Under the pieces are notes generated by a model, which made no database searches, was not told the origin of the DNA, and saw only the letters and a program-made list of their open reading frames with translations. From Sporobacter sp038405045 (GTDB lineage: Bacteria; Bacillota; Clostridia; Oscillospirales; Oscillospiraceae): a DNA stretch of 64,000 bases. The DNA lies in assembly GCA_038405045.1 (NCBI GenBank), contig JBBZIV010000001.1, positions 806,001 to 870,000 of the forward strand, read 5' to 3'. Shown one piece after another: positions 16,104 to 23,677 of this stretch. Every line of letters starts with the position of its first letter. Position 1 is the stretch's first letter. The position numbers and the translations under genes are program-made.

Positions 16104-16158
16104 AATATAAAAGCGCGATATTTCATAAGTATCGAAGAGTTGTAAATTAGTTGTATAT
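16104..16158 (-). promoter_or_regulatory. Response-regulator-type box and promoter of the exported protein gene
   Basis: On the minus strand two half-sites, ATATACAA (16151-16158) and ATTTACAA (16140-16147), repeat at 11 bp. They are followed after exactly 30 bases by TATATT (16104-16109), with no good -35. The arrangement matches the site at 18283-18337 in repeat spacing and in distance to the -10. The box overlaps the last codons of the kinase gene. Confidence 0.65.
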
Positions 16159-17583
16159 TTGAGGAAATTCAATCCGGACTTTTGTTCCCGCGTTCATTTG
16201 GCTCGTGACCTCGATTTTACCCTCGTGCAGCCGGACGATCTCGGCACAGATGGCGAGTCCGAGACCGGCACCGTGATGGGCCTTTGACCGTGCTTTGTCA
16301 ACCACGAAGAACGGTTCGAAGATCCTCTGGATGTCTTGCTCGGGAATCCCGATACCCTCGTCCTCAATTTCCATTGCGTAAATGACGTCCCCTGTGACGC
16401 GACCTCTAAGGTAAATGCACCCACCCGGTTTTGACGCCTTGATGGCATTGTCTACAAGGTTTGTGCAGAGAAGCTTGAATAAATCACGTTCGACTAAAAT
16501 TTTTTGAGGTTCGATATCTGTACGCAGTGCAACATTAAGTCTTTCAAGCTGTGGTTTCAGTGCCTCCTCAATATCGGAGCAGAGAGATGAAACACTTTCA
16601 TAGTGCATTTCCGGCTTCTCCTTACCGACGAGTATAAGATCCATAAGTTTAAAAGAAAGACTCTCAAGCCGCCTACCTTCCTTATAGATATAGGTAAGCG
16701 ACTTGAAAAATATCTCCTCGTTATATTTTGCGGTGCGCAGGAATTCGGCGTAGCCAATGATGGATGTGAGCGGCGTCTTCAGTTCGTGTGTTAGGCAGTC
16801 AATGAAGTTCTGGCGTTTATTTGCCGTCAGTTCCAGTTCGTTTACCTTGCTCTCGATGGCTTCTGCCATTTGGTTGAAGTTCCCGGCGAGAACGCCGATT
16901 TCGTCATTTGACAGTACGGTTGTCCTCCGGGTGTAGTCTCCGTCCGCTATTGTCTGAGCGGTCTTGTTGAGCGACCTGAGCGAACGCGTCAGAAACCAGA
17001 TCAGTGCGTACAAGCCGCCCGCCAGTATGACGGTGATTGCGATATTCATTTTAAAAAACAAGCTGATCTGTGACGATTTATCCCGGTAGACGTTTGAGAT
17101 ATCGCGGATATAGCTGACCTTAAAAGCCTTATTGTCCAGGGTCAGGTCACTGCAGACAAACAGATATGTCTCGCTTTCGATATCGCGAATGATGTAATTC
17201 CGTTCGCCGGAATCAAGGCTGCTGAGTTCCAGCCTTTGTCCGTCTGTTTTACCTGTGAAATCAGTAAATACCGTGTTGTTTTGAGTGTCGAGTATTTCGA
17301 GGAACACTTTATTTGCGTCATAATACTGTATATATTTCCGTGCGTTATTTTTCAAAAAATCCTGTACGCCGCCGGTCATACCCATCTGCCCGGGCAGGGT
17401 GCTCACATATGACCAGTCCGTCTGAATCTGCGACAGCACTATCAGCTGATCGGACAGGCCCCGTTCTATCTCGTTATGTAGATTCTGATTGAAATTATGC
17501 TCTATCAGATAAAAGAACGAGACATTGAACAGGACCTCAAAGAGGAGAAACGTGCACAGAAACACCTTTTGCCAGAGCTTCAT
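16147..17583 (-). CDS. Sensor histidine kinase
   Basis: A 478-residue membrane kinase. It has a first helix at about residues 7-27, an extracytoplasmic sensor of about 140 residues, a second helix near 178-200, and a HAMP domain (TIADGDYTRRTTVLSNDEIG). The HisKA motif LTHELKTPLTSIIGYAEFL follows, with the phosphoacceptor His near residue 266. The ATPase part has NLVDNAIKAS, MEIEDEGIGIP and HHGAGLGLAICAEIV. All catalytic boxes are intact. The ligand is unknown. It overlaps the upstream regulator gene by 4 bp (ATGA) and is surely its partner. Confidence 0.93.
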   Translation of the reverse strand: MKLWQKVFLCTFLLFEVLFNVSFFYLIEHNFNQNLHNEIERGLSDQLIVLSQIQTDWSYVSTLPGQMGMTGGVQDFLKNNARKYIQYYDANKVFLEILDTQNNTVFTDFTGKTDGQRLELSSLDSGERNYIIRDIESETYLFVCSDLTLDNKAFKVSYIRDISNVYRDKSSQISLFFKMNIAITVILAGGLYALIWFLTRSLRSLNKTAQTIADGDYTRRTTVLSNDEIGVLAGNFNQMAEAIESKVNELELTANKRQNFIDCLTHELKTPLTSIIGYAEFLRTAKYNEEIFFKSLTYIYKEGRRLESLSFKLMDLILVGKEKPEMHYESVSSLCSDIEEALKPQLERLNVALRTDIEPQKILVERDLFKLLCTNLVDNAIKASKPGGCIYLRGRVTGDVIYAMEIEDEGIGIPEQDIQRIFEPFFVVDKARSKAHHGAGLGLAICAEIVRLHEGKIEVTSQMNAGTKVRIEFPQIYN

Positions 17584-18239
17584 GCGTTGTCCTCCAAGCG
17601 GTAGCCATATTTGTAAACCGTTTTAATCTGCTCCTCCCAGCCGAGCTTTTTCCGGATTTTCTGAATATGTATGTCCACGGTGCGCGTTTCGCCGATATAG
17701 TCGTATCCCCAGACAAGTTCAAGTATTTTCTCCCTAGAGAGCGCTTTGTTGCGATGCTTTATCAGCAACAGCATCAGTTCGTATTCTTTCATTGCGAGTT
17801 CGATCAAAACACCGTTTTTTTTAACGGAGCGTTCCGCCGTATTGATTTCCAAATCCTCAAATTTGATGATATCACTTCTATTTCCATAACGGCGCAGTAC
17901 TACTTCTATGCGGGCCAGAAGCTCCAATGCCTCAAATGGTTTGATAATGTAATCTTCGGCACCCATTTTCAGGCCTTTTACTTTATCTGACAGCCCGCTT
18001 CTTGCCGTCAGAAAAATGACGGGTGTGTCCCTGACACCGAGCTGAGACATCAGCTCGAACCCATCTATGTCGGGGAGGGAGATATCGAGTAAAATCAAAT
18101 CCGGTGAAAAATCGGTAAGTGCACAAAGCGCTGTCTTCCCGTCTAAAGACTGTCTGCTGCTGTAACCTGCCAGATCCAAATTCAATTTGATCAGATCAGA
18201 TATTGCAGCGTCGTCCTCGACGATAAGAATTTTCTCCAT
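17580..18239 (-). CDS. OmpR/PhoB-family response regulator
   Basis: A 219-residue regulator. The receiver domain (1-115) has the acidic pair in IVEDDAA, phosphoacceptor Asp in LILLDISLPDIDGFELM (about residue 52) and Lys in YIIKPFEALE. The winged-helix DNA-binding domain (about 125-219) ends with RTVDIHIQKIRKKLGWEEQIK, then a YGYRLE motif. ATG at 18239 follows GGGGGT. The promoter region upstream carries a direct repeat expected of an OmpR-family dimer, so autoregulation is likely. Confidence 0.93.
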   Translation of the reverse strand: MEKILIVEDDAAISDLIKLNLDLAGYSSRQSLDGKTALCALTDFSPDLILLDISLPDIDGFELMSQLGVRDTPVIFLTARSGLSDKVKGLKMGAEDYIIKPFEALELLARIEVVLRRYGNRSDIIKFEDLEINTAERSVKKNGVLIELAMKEYELMLLLIKHRNKALSREKILELVWGYDYIGETRTVDIHIQKIRKKLGWEEQIKTVYKYGYRLEDNA

Positions 18240-18282
18240 GATGTACCCCCAATTGCGGTTGTCTGCTCTTATGTATTTTTTT

Positions 18283-18337
18283 ATTATAGATTAAATGTAT
18301 TTAAGAAATACTTCCAAGTTGTAAATAAGTTGTAAAT
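18283..18337 (-). promoter_or_regulatory. Autoregulatory box and promoter of the two-component operon
   Basis: On the minus strand ATTTACAA occurs twice (18330-18337 and 18319-18326), spaced 11 bp centre to centre, followed after 30 bases by TATAAT (18283-18288). The position corresponding to -35 is poor (GTATTT), as in activator-dependent promoters. Confidence 0.65.
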
Positions 18338-18493
18338 TCGCTTCCCACCCTGTTTGTTACTTATGTATCGCTCTAACCCGCATACCTTAAACGCTGCAAC
18401 AACACTCACACCAAAAGTAAGACCATCTATTTGTTAAACAATGTTTTTCAGTAAATGGTTTATTTTATATTAATAAAGCGCGATGATGTGGAA

Positions 18494-18940
18494 ATGGAAG
18501 ACAAGCTCATTGCTCCCTGCGGGATGAATTGCAGCTTATGCATCTCTTATCAGTTTATGGAAAGAGACTTAAATAGGAAAGGTTTTCACAGGAAGTATTG
18601 CCCCGGCTGCATTCCAAGAGGGAAAAACTGCACGCATATGAGCGATCAGTGCGACTTGCTTGGAAAAGGCTTGGTGCGGTTTTGCTTTGAATGCAAAAAT
18701 TATCCCTGCAAACGACTAAAATCACTCGACAAGCGCTACCGCGCAAAATACCACATGAGTATGATTGACAATCTTGATTTTATTAAAGAAAACGGCATGC
18801 AAACATTTCTTCAACAGCAAAAGGAACAATGGCGCTGTCGTACGTGCGGCAGCCCGATATGCTGTCACAACGGGTTATGCTTGACATGTCAAATCGATAT
18901 TCTGAAGCAAAAGAAAAAATATCGTTGGGGTGAGGCGTAG
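18494..18940 (+). CDS. DUF3795-like cysteine-rich zinc-binding protein
   Basis: A 148-residue protein with many cysteines in pairs: APCGMNCSLCISY, YCPGCIPRGKNC, FCFECKNYPCKRL, and a C-terminal WRCRTCGSPICC...CLTCQ cluster. The first part matches the DUF3795 pattern, where cysteines likely bind zinc or an iron-sulfur cluster; the last cluster adds a zinc-ribbon-like end. Function is unknown. I took the ATG at 18494 (MEDKLIAPCGMNC) because family members begin there; neither this nor the ATG at 18455 has a strong ribosome site. It is a solitary gene, divergent from the two-component operon. Confidence 0.78.
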   Translation: MEDKLIAPCGMNCSLCISYQFMERDLNRKGFHRKYCPGCIPRGKNCTHMSDQCDLLGKGLVRFCFECKNYPCKRLKSLDKRYRAKYHMSMIDNLDFIKENGMQTFLQQQKEQWRCRTCGSPICCHNGLCLTCQIDILKQKKKYRWGEA

Positions 18941-19034
18941 ACTGATGGACGGCATCCATGAGTGGCGCTTGACATTTTTTGGATTTCACCATAAGATGGA
19001 TTCGGACTGTATTCGTCTTGTTGGAGGGCTCACC

Positions 19035-20390
19035 ATGAAAATGACAGCGTTATGGAATCTCGTTTTACTCTCTGTGGTTGTCGCGGTTGGCCTTTCTGGA
19101 TGCGCCGCTTCGATCGGCACAAACACGGCAAAAAATGAGCCAACAGCTCCGGCACAGCTCATAGCTGATGCAACCCTATACGAGAAATACGGTTTGTCAA
19201 TCGCCATCCCCAATACATACGCCGACCAACTGCTCGTGTTCAACGAGTCAAAATGGGTTGACTCGTAAAACAAATCTCTGATTTCCGTTTATGAAAAAAA
19301 GAGCTATGAAGATAGTCAGAAGGACAATGGCGACGCTTTCTATATGGGCTTTTTGTTCTCCATCGTGCGCTTTACGCAAGCGCAGTATGAGCAGTATTTG
19401 TCCTCCGACGGCTCCGGTCTTTCTTTTTTTGCAAAAGACGCTGAATATTATTATGGGTGGGCAACGGCGACGGACGTACAGTTTTACCGCTCCGGCGGCG
19501 TTGTGAATACAGAATCCAGCGATTGGGAAGCGTGGGTTGACCTATGCGAAAACCTCTCCGCAATCAAAAACGATTTTACAGCGCGCAATAACTTAACCCC
19601 CTACAGCGACGACGAATTCTGGGACAGAGACTTTACGTATGACGGCGCGCATCTGTATCTGACCTTTTATCCCTACGCTAATAATAGGAGCGATGCCGAG
19701 CAGCAGGGTATCAATTGGCAGGATGTCTCGTATACGCTCGTCCTGTCTCAACCCGCCACACAGGGGGAAGCTGGTATCTGGTGCGTTGAGCGCTGGTATG
19801 ACACAACATACGGCAACCTGTACATCGAGTTTCCGGCAACCAGCCAACCGGCGGCGGCCTATTACGCCGTGCTTCAAAAAGCAGCAGATACCGGCACAGA
19901 CACTGCGCTGCTCGACCCCGTTTCTGCCGCAGTTTCATTTGCCAAAACGAAATTTGACTATGCAACGGTGACGGTCGACAGCTTCTCACCCGTAAACGGT
20001 GAACCAGCCGGTAATGTCTTACGGCGCTTTAACGTTGTCTTTGACGACATGGGAACACTGCAAAAATTGACAAACGAAAGCGGTAAGTCCTACTTGTCAA
20101 AAGCCTACGGCGTGCCGAGCTATTACAATGGTCCGCTTAGTAATTATACAGGCTCCAGCCTGTATCCGATTTTATGGATTATAGCACAGGCCCCGTCGTC
20201 GATTTCAGGCAACGCCGTGATCTGCCGCAACAGCGGTGGGGAAAAAACACTGACGTTCTATAAGCAGGATAGCCTTTTGTGTGTGGAAACGGATGGAACG
20301 CAGCGCTGGTATAAGCCCGCGTATCCATATAATAAATCTCCTTACGACCGAATGCTCAGCTACTATGAGGAATTCCAAGCCGCTGAATAA
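19035..20390 (+). pseudogene. Lipoprotein gene interrupted by one in-frame TAA
   Basis: The frame opens at ATG 19035 after a good GGAGG site and begins with a lipoprotein signal peptide ending LSGC (Cys about residue 21). After 77 codons it meets TAA at 19266-19268. The same frame then continues without another stop to 20390 (NKSLISVYEKKSYEDSQKD and onward, 374 more codons), and the sequence on both sides reads as one protein (YEKYGLSIAIPNTYADQL before; DAEYYYGWATATD after). The simplest reading is a recent nonsense mutation, of Gln, Lys or Glu, or a sequencing error. The product was probably an exported lipoprotein of about 451 residues; I do not recognise its family. Confidence 0.75.
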
Positions 20391-20416
20391 TTTCCGGCCG
20401 CCACTGTTTCCGCAAC

Positions 20417-20447
20417 AAAAAAGAACAGGTCTTTACCTGTTCTTTTT
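20417..20447. terminator. Bidirectional terminator
   Basis: aaaaaagaacaggt and acctgttcttttt pair around cttt between the lipoprotein pseudogene (plus) and the convergent coiled-coil gene (minus), with T-runs on both strands. Confidence 0.88.
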
Positions 20448-20479
20448 ACGTCAATATCTATAATTGCCACTTGATTCGA

Positions 20480-21073
20480 TCAGCACGCTTTGATTTCCAG
20501 CTTGTCCACGCGCTTTTCAAGCGAACCAATACGACTGTCTAATTCTTTCTGCTTATCATGCGTTATCTGATACCCGTCAAAAAGCGCATCCAGCTTTTTT
20601 GTCACATCGTTTTCGATTTTCAGTTCAATCCGAAGCGTCTGCCGGTCGAGCTGCTCTTGAACCCATAGCTTTTGATCATGAATAATCGCGTCTAAATGCT
20701 CGTTTTGACTTGCCAGCATCGCCTCAAAACGTGCGCCCTGCTCGGCAAGCCGGTTACTGGTATCAAAGTTTTGCTTGGCCAGCAACGCTTTAAAATGCTC
20801 ATCTTGCTCTGCAAACCGGGTATCGGCGGCGGCGTTTTGACTTGCCAGCATCGCCTCAAAACGTGCGTCCTGCTCGGCAAGCCGGTTACTAGTATTTGCG
20901 TTTTGCTTGGCCAGCAACGCTTCAAAATGCTCGTCCTGCTTGGTAATGCGTTCATCGGTATGCTCATTTTGCCTCGCCAACATCGCCTCAAAACGTGCAT
21001 CCTGCTGCGCAAACCGTTTTGTCTGATCTTCAATCAGCTTTTTAATCTCTTTAAAGAGCTCGTTACTGTCCAC
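20480..21073 (-). CDS. Coiled-coil protein with five 22-residue repeats
   Basis: A 197-residue soluble helical protein. Residues 20-129 are five tandem 22-residue units, each like RLAEQDARFEAMLASQNAN, followed by an unrepeated helical tail rich in charged residues (VTKKLDALFDGYQ, LDSRIGSLEKRVDKLEIKAC) typical of coiled coils. The 22-residue period (two 11-residue turns) suggests a long, rod-like oligomer. Function unknown. GTG at 21073 follows GGAGG at 8 nt; the longer frame to 21121 is less likely. It stands alone between folC and a terminator. Confidence 0.75.
   Translation of the reverse strand: MDSNELFKEIKKLIEDQTKRFAQQDARFEAMLARQNEHTDERITKQDEHFEALLAKQNANTSNRLAEQDARFEAMLASQNAAADTRFAEQDEHFKALLAKQNFDTSNRLAEQGARFEAMLASQNEHLDAIIHDQKLWVQEQLDRQTLRIELKIENDVTKKLDALFDGYQITHDKQKELDSRIGSLEKRVDKLEIKAC
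20687..21016 (-). repeat. Five tandem 66-bp repeats inside the coiled-coil gene
   Basis: Five units of 66 bp in frame, alternating between two subtypes (DARFEAMLASQN and DEHFEALLAKQN), so the higher-order unit is 132 bp. Nucleotide identity between like units is high, suggesting expansion by unequal recombination. Confidence 0.85.
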
Positions 21074-21130
21074 GCAAATCGCCTCCAAGGCGATTATATG
21101 CCGCTTTCCATTTTTCGTCAAGATAGATTC

Positions 21131-21155
21131 AGCGGCGCGGGAATCCCGCGCCGCT
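21131..21155 (-). other. Strong GC-rich hairpin after folC
   Basis: A 12-bp perfect inverted repeat (agcggcgcggga / tcccgcgccgct) around one base lies 18 bases past the folC stop. No T-run follows, so it may stabilise the 3' end or terminate weakly. Confidence 0.5.
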
Positions 21156-21172
21156 ACATGATGCCGGTATTA

Positions 21173-22447
21173 TCACTTTCCTAGTGCCGACACAGCTTCG
21201 CGGATGTCGCCGGAGAAGTAGAGCGACCCCAATGCGCAGACAACGCCGTCTACCCCCGCCTGACGGATGGCCGCCGATACGCCCGCCGGTATCGTCGCGC
21301 AGGCAGTCGTCGGCTTGCCGTAGGGCGCGAGAATATCCCGCAGCCGTTCGGCTTTCATGGCACGCGGGTTGTGGGGCATGACGGTGACGAAGGCCTGCGC
21401 CAGCGGCACAAGCAGCTCTGCCATCGCGTCAACATCCTTATCGGCCATAACGCCCATGAGAAAAACGATCTTTCGGCCGCCGAAATGGCGGGCGAGGCTT
21501 TCCGCCGTCGCGGTGAGGCCATGCGGGTTGTGCGCGCCGTCCAGCACAAAGACAGGCGCTTTTAAAAGCACCTCAAAGCGCCCCGGCCAGCTGACTGCCG
21601 CAAGCCCTGTTTTGATATCGTCATCCGTTATATGATACCCCTTCGATCGCATGCACTCGAGCGCGGTGATTGCCAGCGCCGCGTTATATGGCTGATATGT
21701 TCCGACGAGCGGCAGACGCAAATCGGTATAGGGCTTCATATCAAACGTCACGGCGTCAAGCCCGAAGTCATGAACGGTCAGGCGCGTAAAATCGGCCTTA
21801 ATCAGATGGGCGTTTTGCTCGCGGCACGTCTGCTCAAAAACAGCCTCAACGGCCGGATCGCCGCCGTAGACAACAACGTCGCCGCCTTCTTTGATGATCC
21901 CGGCCTTTGCCTTGGCGATTTCCTCAAGCGTTGCGCCAAGCTCAGCCACATGGTCAAGGCCGATGGCGGTGATAACGGCAACCTCCGGCGTGTCGATCAC
22001 ATTTGTGGAGTCGAGCTCGCCGCCCATGCCAACCTCCAACACAACAATATCGCACTGTTGCTCCTTAAAATACAGCATTGCCAACGCCGTGATGAGCTCA
22101 AATTCTGTCGGCGGATCTGCCATCGCGTCGGCAAATGGACGGATCACATCCGTCAGCCGCTCCAGCTCACTATCAGCAATGTGCGCCCCGTTGACCTGCA
22201 TGCGCTCGTTAAAGCGCAGGATGTACGGCGAGGTGTACAGGCCTGTTTTATAACCGGCTTTCCGAAGTACCGAAGAAAGGCATGCCGCCGTTGAGCCTTT
22301 GCCGTTCGTCCCGGCTATATGAATAAATTTTAAGGTCTTTTCCGGATTGCCAAGCGCTTTGAGAAGCGTTTTTGTCCTGTCGAGGCCGGGTTTGCTGCCC
22401 TGCCATTTGACGCTGTGGATGTATTCAAGCGTTGATTCATAGCTCAT
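21173..22447 (-). CDS. folC: Bifunctional folylpolyglutamate/dihydrofolate synthase
   Basis: A 424-residue Mur-ligase-family enzyme that adds glutamate to folates. Visible: the P-loop HIAGTNGKGSTAACLSSVL (about 42-60), the Omega-loop region TGLYTSPYILRFNERMQVNG, DIVVLEVGMGGELDSTNVID (about 139-158), and the C-domain FVLDGAHNPHG. Length is normal. ATG 22447 follows GGAGG. It lies between the acyltransferase and the coiled-coil gene without tight overlap to either. Confidence 0.95.
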   Translation of the reverse strand: MSYESTLEYIHSVKWQGSKPGLDRTKTLLKALGNPEKTLKFIHIAGTNGKGSTAACLSSVLRKAGYKTGLYTSPYILRFNERMQVNGAHIADSELERLTDVIRPFADAMADPPTEFELITALAMLYFKEQQCDIVVLEVGMGGELDSTNVIDTPEVAVITAIGLDHVAELGATLEEIAKAKAGIIKEGGDVVVYGGDPAVEAVFEQTCREQNAHLIKADFTRLTVHDFGLDAVTFDMKPYTDLRLPLVGTYQPYNAALAITALECMRSKGYHITDDDIKTGLAAVSWPGRFEVLLKAPVFVLDGAHNPHGLTATAESLARHFGGRKIVFLMGVMADKDVDAMAELLVPLAQAFVTVMPHNPRAMKAERLRDILAPYGKPTTACATIPAGVSAAIRQAGVDGVVCALGSLYFSGDIREAVSALGK

Positions 22448-22494
22448 TTGATATCCTCCAAACCTACACGGCTGTATCTAGCCTGATCGCGCCG

Positions 22495-23571
22495 CTACGT
22501 CAGATATTTTCTGGCAAAGGGAATTTGGCGTAGCGCAACGACGATCAGCCAGCTTATCACAAAATCCAGCGCCGCAATGAGCGGAACAGAAAAAGCAGCA
22601 TTAAAAGATAGCGTTGTCAGCCCAAAGCTGTAAACACGCTCGGTAACAAAGGCGTGAACAAGGTAAATCCCCAGTGTGCACGCGGCAAGACTTGTTATGC
22701 ACTTGACAGTTTTATCACCCAGATGCAGGCGCGGTGCTGCTTTCTGAAACAAGATAAAAACGCCAATGCTTAAGAAAAAGACCGGCAGGGACATAAAGTC
22801 GTACATCAGACCGTATGTGACTCCGCTGTCCTCCGAACGAAGGGCCGTGATGAGAACCGTCGCCCCCGCCCCAAGCAGGCCGAGCGCCGCCAAGGCGGCT
22901 GTGGCGCGGCGGCTGACCGGATACGTGCTGAGATAATAACCGAGCAGAAAATAGCCCGCATAGCCGCCGATGACGCCAAGCGGTATCCTGTCTAAAAGCT
23001 CTTTCACGGTTTCCGGAATTTGAAGAAGCATCAACGCCGGTTTCAGAACAGAAAATAAAAAGAAGAGAACAATCGCATATAAAACGAGGTTTTTGTCCCG
23101 TTTTTCGGTCACCGCGCGCAGAATCGGCACGGCGAGATACAGGCCTATGAGCATCGGCAGAAACCAGAGGTGATAATGCCCCCGCGCCGCCGTCTCCAGA
23201 AAATCCGAAAGCGCTGTCGGCCCGAGTGGCGCGCCGCGCCAGATAAAATCGACAAAGGCGTAAAAAAGCTCCCATACAGCCCACGCGACGATTATTTTTA
23301 ATAGGCGTCGCTTAAAGAGCTCTTTAAATGTGAATGGCTTGTCCGGATTTAAATTCATCGCCCCGCTGATCATGACGAAAACCGGAACGGCAAAGCGCGC
23401 CAGGCCGTCATATACATTAAAGGCCTTCCAGGCCGTGCTGGCAACGGAAACGCTGTATTGGTTCGATGCGCTGACATGGATGATGATGACGGCAAAACAT
23501 GAAATAATGCGCAGCAGGTCGATATAGAGAAGGCGGCTATCTGCCCGCTTGCGTTCTGTAGATTGTTCCAA
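22495..23571 (-). CDS. Acyltransferase 3 family membrane protein
   Basis: About 358 residues with ten membrane helices. It has the acyltransferase_3 start LLYIDLLRIISCFAVIIIHV with the conserved His, then VPVFVMISGAMNLN and HYHLWFLPMLIGLYLAVPIL. Members O-acetylate or O-succinylate cell-surface sugars; the acceptor here is unknown. A GAGGGG site precedes TTG at 23571 by 9 bases; ATG at 23610 and the longer frame lack a site, so TTG is my choice with moderate certainty. Immediate neighbours are folC and rqcH, which give no hint of substrate. Confidence 0.85.
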   Translation of the reverse strand: MEQSTERKRADSRLLYIDLLRIISCFAVIIIHVSASNQYSVSVASTAWKAFNVYDGLARFAVPVFVMISGAMNLNPDKPFTFKELFKRRLLKIIVAWAVWELFYAFVDFIWRGAPLGPTALSDFLETAARGHYHLWFLPMLIGLYLAVPILRAVTEKRDKNLVLYAIVLFFLFSVLKPALMLLQIPETVKELLDRIPLGVIGGYAGYFLLGYYLSTYPVSRRATAALAALGLLGAGATVLITALRSEDSGVTYGLMYDFMSLPVFFLSIGVFILFQKAAPRLHLGDKTVKCITSLAACTLGIYLVHAFVTERVYSFGLTTLSFNAAFSVPLIAALDFVISWLIVVALRQIPFARKYLT

Positions 23572-23677
23572 TTGTGTTAACCCCTCATTGGCATTACAAA
23601 GCTTTATCATTATAAACAGGCAGGACCTGAATTTCAAGGCCGCAGGGTGCTTTATTATTATGTACTGTAGCTTATTC

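Noticed and set aside
20696..21184. 162-residue plus-strand ORF with repeats
   Set aside because: It is the antisense shadow of the 66-bp tandem repeats; the minus frame has a ribosome site and coiled-coil composition.
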